A stretch of DNA of 55,273 nucleotides, taken from assembly GCA_009602735.1 (NCBI GenBank), contig WELA01011897.1, positions 252,909-308,181 of the forward strand. Reading direction: 5' to 3'. How positions within the stretch are numbered: position 1 is the stretch's first letter; every line of letters begins with the position of its first letter. Source of the DNA: Mesotaenium endlicherianum. Its lineage: Eukaryota; Streptophyta; Zygnematophyceae; Zygnematales; Mesotaeniaceae. Below, in pieces: positions 27,353-36,407 of this stretch. Below the pieces are notes generated by a model, which worked only from the letters and a program-made list of their open reading frames with translations, had not been told where the DNA came from and searched no databases. Made by a program: the position numbers and the translations under genes.

Positions 27353-28806
27353 GGCTGGTCTTTTCTCTCGACCTTAGGCAGGTGCTTGACCGGACACTGT
27401 TCTCTGTAGTGGCCTTTCTGCTGACAATGGTAGCAAGTAGATTTTGCTGAGGCTGGTCTCGGCTTAGTCCTACCACCACCCCTTCCATAGCCACCTCGAG
27501 AGGGACCACCTCTACCTCTAGACTGAATAGCATTGTACTCATACTCATATTCATCACCCTGATTATCCTCAGCCTGGTCTCCTTCAACTGCATTGTAGGA
27601 ACCGTGGGGCTTTTTGACAATCTTAGACACCAAAGCGTTACTCTGGCGCTTGTGATTGAACTGCTGCTGATCCCAGGCGTCAGCATCCTGGATCAAGTCA
27701 GCCAGTTTCTCATACTTTTTCTCAGCAAAATGACCAGAGACCTCGGATTTCAAGCCATACCTGAAGTATGCTATCCTATACCGTTCTGGCAAATCAGGCT
27801 GCTTCATCATGTTCTCTTGGAACTTTTGAGCAAACTCAGCAACTGAAGTGGTCTGCTTCAGTGTCAGGGAGATCATCGCATAGATAGCTTTCTCCTGCTG
27901 GTTGATGACGTCAAACTTCTCATGCAACTTCTCGACAAACTCTACCCACGTAGGGTCACCGATTTGCCGAGCCTTACGCTCTCCCTTCCAGTAAAGCCAC
28001 CAGTCTACGGCACTGCCTTTCAGTAGCGCACCGGTGTGCCTGACCTTCTCGTAATCTTGCAGTTCTGGGTAATTCTCCAGCCACTGCTCAACATCCGCGA
28101 GAAACTTGATCAGGTAGTACTTTCTGTTCCCCTCAGGATCATATTCCTGAGGAGGTTTCGGCTTGGGCTTACTAGGCCCTCGGCCACCACCACTAGTGGT
28201 GTGAGACCCCAGTTGGTCTCTGTCCCGGAGTAGGGACATTATGATTCTTTTGTCCTCCTGCTGGGACTGATACATGGTCGCCATTTGCGACTGCATCTGA
28301 ACGAACAATGCTCCCAAGTCTACATTTTGGGGTGGTAGATTAGCAAATGCAGCAGCAGCATTGGCATCTACTCGCTGAGTAGTGTCCTCAACAATCCCTC
28401 TTGCTCCTGCAGCAGCAATTCCTGCCGCATTCAGCCGGTCACGTATTTGACCTAGGGGTACATTGAGTTGTACGGCAGGAGGTGGGTTCAGAACATTGGC
28501 CCTTGATGCCATAAGTTCTTCAACAGTGCGCTCGTCAGCTGGCTGTCCTTCCCTCCTTTGTATATCTTCAGCGGCCTTTGCTACTTGTTCAGCTTCTAGT
28601 CTGGCTATCTCCTCCTCAGCTTGCTGAGCTGCGACTGAGGCAATAGCAGCTGCCTCATCTGCAGCCTCCCTAGCTGCAGTATCCGCTACTGCTTCCGAAT
28701 AGGTACGGTTTCCCGCTACATGGCTTTCCGCCTGGTTTTCGACATTCTCGTTATCCTGGTTCTCCATGTCTCGGGAGTTGCTAGTTTGAGACCTTGTCCT
28801 TACCAT
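27328..28806 (-). CDS. gag: Gag polyprotein of element B
   Basis: 492 residues, ATG at 28806, 22 bases inside the PBS. The N-terminal 120 residues are Ala/Glu-rich and likely helical. The retrotransposon capsid domain lies around residues 230-340 (WLENYPEL..., [13 protein letters not shown]..., [14 protein letters not shown]). A Gly/Arg-rich basic stretch ([15 protein letters not shown]) precedes a CCHC zinc knuckle [14 protein letters not shown] near residues 460-473. It is about 150 residues longer than the Gag of element A. The frame ends TAA inside the frameshift hairpin. Confidence 0.92.
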   Translation of the reverse strand: MVRTRSQTSNSRDMENQDNENVENQAESHVAGNRTYSEAVADTAAREAADEAAAIASVAAQQAEEEIARLEAEQVAKAAEDIQRREGQPADERTVEELMASRANVLNPPPAVQLNVPLGQIRDRLNAAGIAAAGARGIVEDTTQRVDANAAAAFANLPPQNVDLGALFVQMQSQMATMYQSQQEDKRIIMSLLRDRDQLGSHTTSGGGRGPSKPKPKPPQEYDPEGNRKYYLIKFLADVEQWLENYPELQDYEKVRHTGALLKGSAVDWWLYWKGERKARQIGDPTWVEFVEKLHEKFDVINQQEKAIYAMISLTLKQTTSVAEFAQKFQENMMKQPDLPERYRIAYFRYGLKSEVSGHFAEKKYEKLADLIQDADAWDQQQFNHKRQSNALVSKIVKKPHGSYNAVEGDQAEDNQGDEYEYEYNAIQSRGRGGPSRGGYGRGGGRTKPRPASAKSTCYHCQQKGHYREQCPVKHLPKVERKDQPLKDSNSQ

Positions 28807-28827
28807 ACAAAGAAGACTGTGATAACT

Positions 28828-28839
28828 GCTCCGATACCA
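28828..28839 (-). other. primer-binding site of element B
   Basis: TGGTATCGGAGC on the minus strand, one base from the 5' LTR end. Same primer as element A. Confidence 0.8.
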
Positions 28840-28840
28840 C

Positions 28841-29560
28841 TGAAATGAATCGACTTACCAAATAGGCGATTAACAATTAATAAAGATCTTTATATCAGCA
28901 AGTAATCTTTATGGTATTTCCGTTAACTGGTTAAACGGCAAAGGACAATACACTAGCAGGGAATAATACTCGTAAGTCAAATGCGAGTAAACTAGCATCA
29001 ATGATGCAAATCAGTAAACTCATACATAAGCAAGGTTAGAAGACAGTGCGTATCAATGGCTTCTCGCCTTGGATTCAGATCTCTCTCAGTAAGCTGTACA
29101 AGAGAGTTGGCCTCGTCCCCGAATGCCGAACTCGAGAGCAATGTCTAGCGTATGTACATGGAATGAGTTTACTGTTCAAAGGTCAGTACGATGGCACCGC
29201 CTACCCGGGAGTTAACGACGTTGGTAGGACCACGGTTAACCAAATCCACCGCCATCTCCCATCATCCCGAATCGCCATCCATCATAGGGATGTCATCTGG
29301 CCATTCATCTAGCATACCACACTTAGATGCATACCGAGGCAGTTCGTTGCTACCGAGTACGGAAGTCAGCTGGCTGTCAAAGAATGTGTCAGCAAGCTGA
29401 CTAAAGGTAACCTCAGCCTGCTACTTCCGGCCAAGTCATTAAACTGATATTAAGTATAAAGTCCAGCAAACTGATTGTTAACTAGAGTTCAGCAGGCTGA
29501 ACTTATTTGACTATATTATTTAAATGACTATTATATCGACCAGGATACTGATTCATTACA
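28841..29560 (-). repeat. 5' LTR of element B
   Basis: 720 bp in minus orientation, TGAAATGAATC...GATTCATTACA on the plus strand. It abuts element C at 29561. Confidence 0.85.
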
Positions 29561-29797
29561 TTGCCTCTCCTCCTCTGCTTTCTTGGCCTCCTCTGCAGCT
29601 GTTCTGTCCAGTTCTTCCTGCCTCAGTCTGGCCTGTTCCTCCTCCTCCTTCTTCTTCTGTGCCTCCCGCTGTTGTTGGAGTCGTTGTGATTCCCGAGCGG
29701 AGATGGAGGATGATTCGATGTCTCCACGGAATTGCAAGTATTCTGCATGTGCATCTTCCGCCCTTCTCTTCCTCTTGAGTTCCGACTTTTGAGTCAT
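29561..29797 (-). pseudogene. 5' fragment of the third reading frame, element C
   Basis: Starts MTQKSELKRKRRAE and closely matches the beginning of the frame at 23222. It is cut off after about 79 codons by the LTR of element B. Confidence 0.75.
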
Positions 29798-30145
29798 CCT
29801 GCTCAATCATAAACACAATGCAGTTAGTGAAGTCATGATATTTTGCCGCTACTGAGTGCCCTTGATGAAGAGGAATGCGATTGGGAGAGTTCCTAGAGTG
29901 AAATACCTGGTGTGAGTGAATATAAGGGAAGATTGAGTTAGAGAGCAAGTGAGTGTGAGCGCAGGTTGAATGTGTAATATGGTTATCAGAAATGTTCCGG
30001 CTGATCCCGAAACAGAATACCACTCCCTCCAGCTTAAATTTAAAGGTGGGCTGCTTGTCACAACTGTCACTAACTGTCACATTCCCCTCCAACTTATATG
30101 GAGACAGGACCTCTTGTCACCTTCCCATGTCTACTGAAGGGATAG

Positions 30146-31933
30146 TTAGGGCTGTGCCCCAGCCGCCCGAAGGTGGAACCGTTTCAACGCCCCTTTGGCA
30201 TTGGTCAGCTGGTCTTTAAATTCCCAAGTGTCCCCAGAGGCATCGTAACCCTTCCATCGGATGAGGTACTTCATGACATATTTAGACGATCGACGGACCG
30301 AGCGAGCGTCTAAAATTTCATCGACCTCATATTCCTCAGGGTCGCCGTCCCGGACAGCGGGAACCGGTCCCGGTTGAACAGGTAACCGACCTGTGAACAG
30401 TGTATCACCTTTGATGTATGGTTCCAGGAAGGAGACATTAAAGACCGGATGACCCTTGTAGTCCGCTGACATGTTCAGTTTGTAAGCATTCGGACCGACC
30501 CGACGCACTACCGAATATGGACCGACCCAGAAAGGGCCAAGCTTTTTCTTGACCACACCAGGGAGGTACAGGTGCTGAGCTTCATGTTTAGAGAAAATTA
30601 AAATATCATCCAGGATAACTTGCACAAACTTATCCAAATAAGGTATGAAAATGTCATTCATAGCACCCATGAAGGTCGCAGGAGCATTAGTCAGTCCAAA
30701 TGGCATCACGTTGAACTCATAGTGTCCATAACGTGTGCGGAAGGCAGTCTTGTGTTCATCCCCCTCAGCAATTTTGATTTGATGATAACCACTTTTGAGA
30801 TCTATCTTACTGAACACCTTAGCACCAGACAGGGTATCAAGCAAGTCCTCGATTCTGGGTAAAGCATACTTGTTCTTTACTGTAATTCTGTTCAGGGCTC
30901 TGTAATCCACACACATCCGCATACTGCCATCCTTTTTCTTAACAAATAGGATGGGTGCGCCGTACGGTGATTTACTGGGAGAAATGTAACCATTTTCCTC
31001 CAGCTCTGCAATCTGTGTTTTCAACTCCTCGCTCTCCACATAAGACAAGCCATAAGTGCGTTGCCAGGGTGGCTGATTCCCAGGTAATAAATCAATCCTA
31101 TGATCTACTTCCCTCTTAGGGGGTAGTCTTGGAGGCATATTTACTACATCCGTGTACTGAGCAACAATTTTCGCAGCAGTAGGGTGCTCCGGAGGGCTTA
31201 CCTTTTTCTCCACCACTTCTTCAGGTTGAGGAGGTACCTCTCTTAGCAGCAGACAGAACATTCTGTCTTCCTTCTGGTTCCAGCTTTTGACGAACTCCAT
31301 TGCATTCAGCAACTTGCATCCTTCTGGAAGCCTCTTCTTTTCCTTCATTTGCCATCCACACAGGACAAGAGGAAGAGCACTGGTGGGTGCCAAGTCAGTC
31401 TGCCCATCACTGGCTCCTCTCACTTTAACTGTACCTCTGCTCCAACACACTTCAGCTTGATGTCTATTAAGCCAGGACCTGCCTAGCACGAGATCATAAA
31501 AGCCAGTGTTGAGTACCTCAAATGTAAGCGTTTCAGTTAGAACTGCAATGCCAGAACCTAACTGGACCTCAATAGGCTTGGTTATAACTCCTCCCGGGAT
31601 ACTTGAGGCATCTCCAAGGAATATTTTTCTATTCCCTTGGGTGACAGTAGGCAGCCTTAGCCGCTTAACTAAGTCCTTGTGAATAAAAGTATGTGACGCC
31701 CCTCCGTCAACAAATGCCCTCACCTTCCTACCTGCAATCATGCAATGCAGTAGGATAGGGGGGACTGTCTTTTCCTGACTTTCGCATTGTTCTCCTGACG
31801 TAGCAAAGAAATGTTGGACATCAGGTGGAACAAGAGCATCCAGAGTGTGCACTCTCTGGACGTCTATATTACTGATGGTCTCCTTTATCTGTTTGTCAGG
31901 CATGCATAGTGAATCCAGTTCAGCAGGACCCAT
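30146..31933 (-). pseudogene. pol: internally deleted Pol of element C (protease-partial RT fused to chromodomain)
   Basis: 595 codons, all in frame. The protease and the RT fingers/palm through LDDILIFSK are kept, then the frame jumps to QHLYLPGV, the linker before the chromodomain. RT thumb, RNase H and the whole integrase zinc and DDE regions are absent. Compared with element B, exactly 643 codons (1,929 bases) are missing. The junction at 30572-30578 carries GTGCTGA, which in element B is present at both ends of the missing segment (23969-23975 and 25898-25904). The product could be made but cannot reverse-transcribe or integrate by itself. Confidence 0.88.
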
Positions 31934-31984
31934 AATACCTGCTACGAGGGCAGCTAGTGACGACTCACTATCTCTAGCATCCTC

Positions 31985-32026
31985 ACAGTCAGTAGACTGG
32001 ATTACTGACTGTTGCTGTCTTTTAAA
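31985..32026 (-). promoter_or_regulatory. programmed -1 frameshift signal, element C
   Basis: Base-for-base identical to the element B site: T TTA AAA at 32026-32020, 7-base spacer, hairpin at 32012-31985. Confidence 0.75.
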
Positions 32027-33054
32027 GGCTGGTCTTTTCTCTCGACCTTAGGCAGGTGCTTGACCGGACACTGTTCTCTGTAGTGGCCTTTCTGCTGACA
32101 ATGGTAGCAAGTAGATTTTGCTGAGGCTGGTCTCGGCTTAGTCCTACCACCACCCCTTCCATAGCCACCTCGAGAGGGACCACCTCTACCTCTAGACTGA
32201 ATAGCATTGTACTCATACTCATATTCATCACCCTGATTATCCTCAGCCTGGTCTCCTTCAACTGCATTGTAGGAACCGTGGGGCTTTTTGACAATCTTAG
32301 ACACCAAAGCGTTACTCTGGCGCTTGTGATTGAACTGCTGCTGATCCCAGGCGTCAGCATCCTGGATCAAGTCAGCCAGTTTCTCATACTTTTTCTCAGC
32401 AAAATGACCAGAGACCTCGGATTTCAAGCCATACCTGAAGTATGCTATCCTATACCGTTCTGGCAAATCAGGCTGCTTCATCATGTTCTCTTGGAACTTT
32501 TGAGCAAACTCAGCAACTGAAGTGGTCTGCTTCAGTGTCAGGGAGATCATCGCATAGATAGCTTTCTCCTGCTGGTTGATGACATCAAACTTCTCATGCA
32601 ACTTCTCGACAAACTCTACCCACGTAGGGTCACCGAGTTGCCGAGCCTTACGCTCTTCCTTCCAGTAAAGCCACCAGTCTGCGGCACTGCCTTTCAGTAG
32701 CGCACCGGTGTGCCTGACCTTCTCGTAATCTTGCAGTTCTGGGTAGTTCTCCAGCCACTGCTCAACATCCGCGAGAAACTTGATCAGGTAATATTTTCTG
32801 TTTCCCTCAGGATCATAGTCCTGGGGAGGTTTCGGCTTGGGCTTACTAGGCCCTCGGCCACCACCACTAGTGGTGTGAGACCCCAGTTGGTCTCTGTCCC
32901 GCAGTAGGGACATTATGATTCTTTTGTCCTCCTGTTGGGACTGATACATGGTCGCCATTTGCGACTGCATCTGAACGAACAAGGCTCCCAAGTCTACACT
33001 CTGGGGTGGTAGATTAGCAAATGCAGCAGCAGCATTGGCATCTACTCGCTGAGT

Positions 33055-33059
33055 AGTGT
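33055..33059. repeat. target-site duplication AGTGT, left of solo LTR
   Basis: AGTGT here and at 33777-33781. The intact gag of element B has this sequence once (GAGTAGTGTCCTC). Confidence 0.9.
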
Positions 33060-33776
33060 TGAAATGAATCGACTTACCAAATAGGCGATTAACAATTAAT
33101 AAAGATCTTTATATCAGCAAGTAATCTTTATGGTACTTTCCGTTAACTGTTTAAACGGCAAAAGGACAACGCACTAGCAGTGAATAATACTCGTCAGTCA
33201 AATGAGAGTAAACTAGCATCAATAATGCAAATCAGTAAACTCATACATAAGCAAGGTTAGAAGACAGTGCGTATCAATGGCTTCTCGCCTTGGATTCAGA
33301 TCTCTCTCAGTAAGCTGTACAAGAGAGTTGGCCTCGTTTCCGAATGCCGAACTCGAGAGCAATGCCTAGCATATGTACATGGAATGAGTTTACTGTTCAA
33401 CGGTCAGTGCGATGGCACCGCCTACCCGGGAGTTAACCACGTTGGTAGGACCTCGGTTAACCAAATCCACCGCCATCTCCCATCATCCCGAATAGCCATC
33501 CATCATAGGGATGTCATCTGGCTATTCATCTAGCATATCGCACTTAGATGCATATCAAGGCAGTTCGCTGCTACCGAGTACGGAAGTCAGCTTGCTGTCA
33601 AAGAATGTGTCAGCAAGCTGACTTATATGGACTTTCAGCCTGCTGCTTTTTACTGAGTCATTAAACTGATAATTATGTCCAGCAGACTGACTATTAACTA
33701 AAGTTCAGCAGGCTGAAGTTAATTAACTATTATATTTAAATGAATATTATATCCACTAATATACTGATTCATTACA
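33060..33776 (-). repeat. solo LTR of the element B family inserted in gag of element C
   Basis: 717 bp, TGAAATGAATC...GATTCATTACA, flanked by a perfect 5-bp duplication and no internal sequence. It is the remnant of an element that inserted into element C and lost its interior by recombination between LTRs. Confidence 0.9.
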
Positions 33777-33781
33777 AGTGT
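33777..33781. repeat. target-site duplication AGTGT, right of solo LTR
   Basis: Matches 33055-33059. Confidence 0.9.
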
Positions 33782-34222
33782 CCTCAACAATCCCTCTCGC
33801 TCCTGCAGCAGCAATTCCTGCCGCATTCAGCCAGTCACGTATTTGACCTAGGCGTACATTGAGTTGTACAGCAAGAGGTGGGTTCATAACATTGGCCCTT
33901 GATGCCATAAGTTCCTCACCAATGCGCTCGTCAACTGGCTGTCTTTCCCTCCTTTATGTATCTTCAACGGCCTTTGCTAATTGTTCAGCGTCTAATCTGG
34001 CTCTCTCCTCTTAGCTTGCTGTGCTGCGACTGCGGCAATAGCAGCTGCCTCATCTGCAGCCTCTCTAGCTGCAGTATCTGCCACTGCTTCAGAATAGATA
34101 CGGGTTCCCGCTACATGGCTTTCCGCCTGGTTTTCGACATTCTCGTTATCCTGGTTCTCCATGTCTCGGGAGTTGCTAGTTTGAGACCTTGTCCCTACCA
34201 TACAAAGAAGACTGTGATAACA

Positions 34223-34234
34223 GCTCCGATACCA
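34223..34234 (-). other. primer-binding site of element C
   Basis: TGGTATCGGAGC on the minus strand between gag and the LTR remnant. Confidence 0.75.
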
Positions 34235-34235
34235 C

Positions 34236-34271
34236 TGAAATGAATCGACTTACCAAATAGGCGATTAACAA
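34236..34271 (-). repeat. 36-base LTR remnant of element C
   Basis: Matches the first 36 bases of the other LTRs on the plus strand and then diverges abruptly at AAGCGTGAGG. It marks a breakpoint. Confidence 0.75.
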
Positions 34272-36407
34272 AGCGTGAGGACAAGGGTGAAGATCTTCAA
34301 GCATCGGTAGAAGCGTGCCTTCTCGAGCTCTTTCTAGCCTTGGGAACTCCTTCTCCTTCGCGCCTTCCCGTTCTTCTCCTTTCTTCTTCCGTCTTCTTCT
34401 TCCTTCGCTTTCCTAACAAACTGTGAGAGGGAAGTGTGTGCAAAGCTCGTGCTTTACTCAAGCACCTGCATGCATGCCACCTCGAAGTAACTGTGACTTG
34501 ACTTGTGTCGCGTCAAATGGTCATGCATGCTTGCCTCGCGATCCTTGCGCGTGACAAGTTTAACCTCTCGGTCATTACATGTGCTGACGTGGGTTTTGTG
34601 GCCACATCCCATGTTGTGATAACTAAATCGTGGCGGCAGTGCCAATGGGCCATGGGTTGAGGTGGCCTGTCGCCTCAGCTTTTCCTCAGCCGTTGCTGGC
34701 GTGACCATCGCTTGCCTTAGGGGGGTTAACCTTACAGTTGAGCTGGCTGGCAATTTCCACCCGTCACTGGGTTGGGGTTGCTTCGTGTTTGTGTGATCAC
34801 ACCTCACGTGTGACAAACGGAACTTGCGTTCAATGCTGACTTTTACATGTCAGCAGGATTGGTGGGTTGGTCAATTGCTGACCATCCGTACCTGAGGGCG
34901 CCGTGATTCTTGTCACACGTGCTGAACCGTCCAGTGAGCTGTAAGTCGCGACAGCTATGACGCTCACAGCATGCTGCAAGATTCGACATGCAGCATGTCA
35001 ACTGGAGTCAATTTGTGAATCTGTGCTGACCAAGCCGACAAATCCATGCCGCAGAAGTGTGAGCATTTAAGTGTGAGCTCCTGTGCCAGCCGATGTTAGT
35101 TGGAAATTGGGACCAATTGGGACCAGTTGGGACGGCTATGACCGCTTGGGTTAGCTCGTGTATGCTCGACGTATTTTAAAGGACAAAAACCTAATCTCGT
35201 GTGAGATCAGGTAACCTTGCCTTTTGATTTCGCGATTGTTTTCAGCCTCGAGTTTCACATGTAAATTCGCGTGCACTGTAGGCCACTGTAGACACTCGGG
35301 CTGATTGGCCAACCTCATGCAACCGAATGACCACGTCAGATACAGGAGACGGCTCTCCAAGATTTATAGCAATCTATAGAGGGTGAAGCGTGGTGAACGC
35401 ATCACAATTGTGACCTACCTGGCAACTGTCGGCCCTCGGTTGCTGTGTGATAATTTTACTGCTCAAGGGCGCTGCAAGGGCTAGTGCGCCAGCAATCTCC
35501 TGAAGTACTCCTAAGTTGTCGTTTCCCTTAAGAAACCGCAATCAGTGATGTCTGGTGAAAACCAGTCCATGGTATTTGATTCATTCCCTTGGAAGTTATT
35601 GTTTAGCTTGAACATTATGGTAACAAAATTTTATGTAATAGCTTGTCACCCTTGTGGCTGGAAAAGGGCTCAACTGGGCTCAACGATTAAATCTGTCATC
35701 ATTGGTTATCATCCTAAAATTTGTGTCAAGGTATATATACCTGAGGTCTTTTTGATTACTGGTGTCGTCGTCGGCATTTCAAACGACAGGAAACAGGAAG
35801 ACGATCTGCGCTGATCCACCATCGGAGCCAAGGGTGCCGAGTCCCGACTCCCAAGAGTCGGACCCTTTTATCCACATCGGCCCGTCCACTATCAACTTTA
35901 AAGTTCGAAAATTTCTCGCACTGTTGAAACGATGCCCCCCCCCGAGGGTTGACGACACCGACCAGGGGCAATTTCTGGAACTTTGAGTCAGCTAGCCTTG
36001 GAGTGCACTTAGCAGGAACTTGAAGTGCGCAAACAAACGCCTAGAGAACCATTGTTCTTTCCCTTGGCTCTTCTTTTCCGTTCTCATACAAAATCTTCCA
36101 TAAGTCTCAAGAACTCACGAAAACTGAGGTAACGGCTTAAGAATGCGAATGCGGTTTCCTGTTTCCATATTATTGTGTTTCTACGTAATTGAGACCTGTC
36201 CAAGACTGAACAAATGGAGCATGTCAATAGCAAGCAGCAGCAATATTTAAAGTGAACTGATGAATTTCCAATCTTTTCCTGTATCGAATTGTCTTGGGCA
36301 CGGAGTGCAGAGAACCAAAATACTGAAGCGACAAGAATTGGTAACAAGCATTTAGTTCCCACGATATACCTCTTGTGCACTGGCGCAGCCCGCTACAATC
36401 CGCGCAA
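34272..36407. other. intergenic, no gene recognised
   Basis: Mixed-composition sequence with short frames only, none assignable. It includes the upstream region of the gene at 36408. An untranslated first exon of that gene may lie here, but I see no decisive splice site. Confidence 0.45.

Larger units (their letters stand above)
20723..29560 (-). mobile_element. Ty3/gypsy chromovirus, element B (LTR to LTR, three reading frames)
   Basis: An 8.84-kb element in minus orientation. It comprises the 5' LTR 29560-28841, PBS, gag, pol in the -1 frame, a third reading frame, polypurine tract, and 3' LTR 21440-20723. LTRs are TG...CA with inverted ends TGAAATGAATC / GATTCATTACA. Flanks share only TTGC, not a clear 5-bp duplication, and the two LTRs differ more than expected for a copy with long open frames. 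The integrase lacks its catalytic Glu. The element abuts the truncated element C on the right. Confidence 0.88.
32002..34201 (-). pseudogene. gag: gag of element C, interrupted by a solo LTR and a frameshift
   Basis: The N-terminal part starts at the ATG at 34201 (MVGTRSQTSN) and loses frame near 34010 after VAAQQA because of a small deletion relative to element B. It is then interrupted at 33776-33060 by a solo LTR. The remainder (33059-32002) keeps the capsid domain and the zinc knuckle [14 protein letters not shown] and is nearly identical to element B. Confidence 0.85.
29561..34271 (-). mobile_element. truncated and rearranged chromovirus, element C, same family as B
   Basis: Retains the start of the third frame, an internally deleted pol, gag split by a solo LTR, a PBS and 36 bases of its 5' LTR (34236-34271). 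Its 3' end, including the rest of the third frame and the 3' LTR, is missing where it meets the LTR of element B. The right end is cut inside the LTR at about 34271. Confidence 0.85.
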
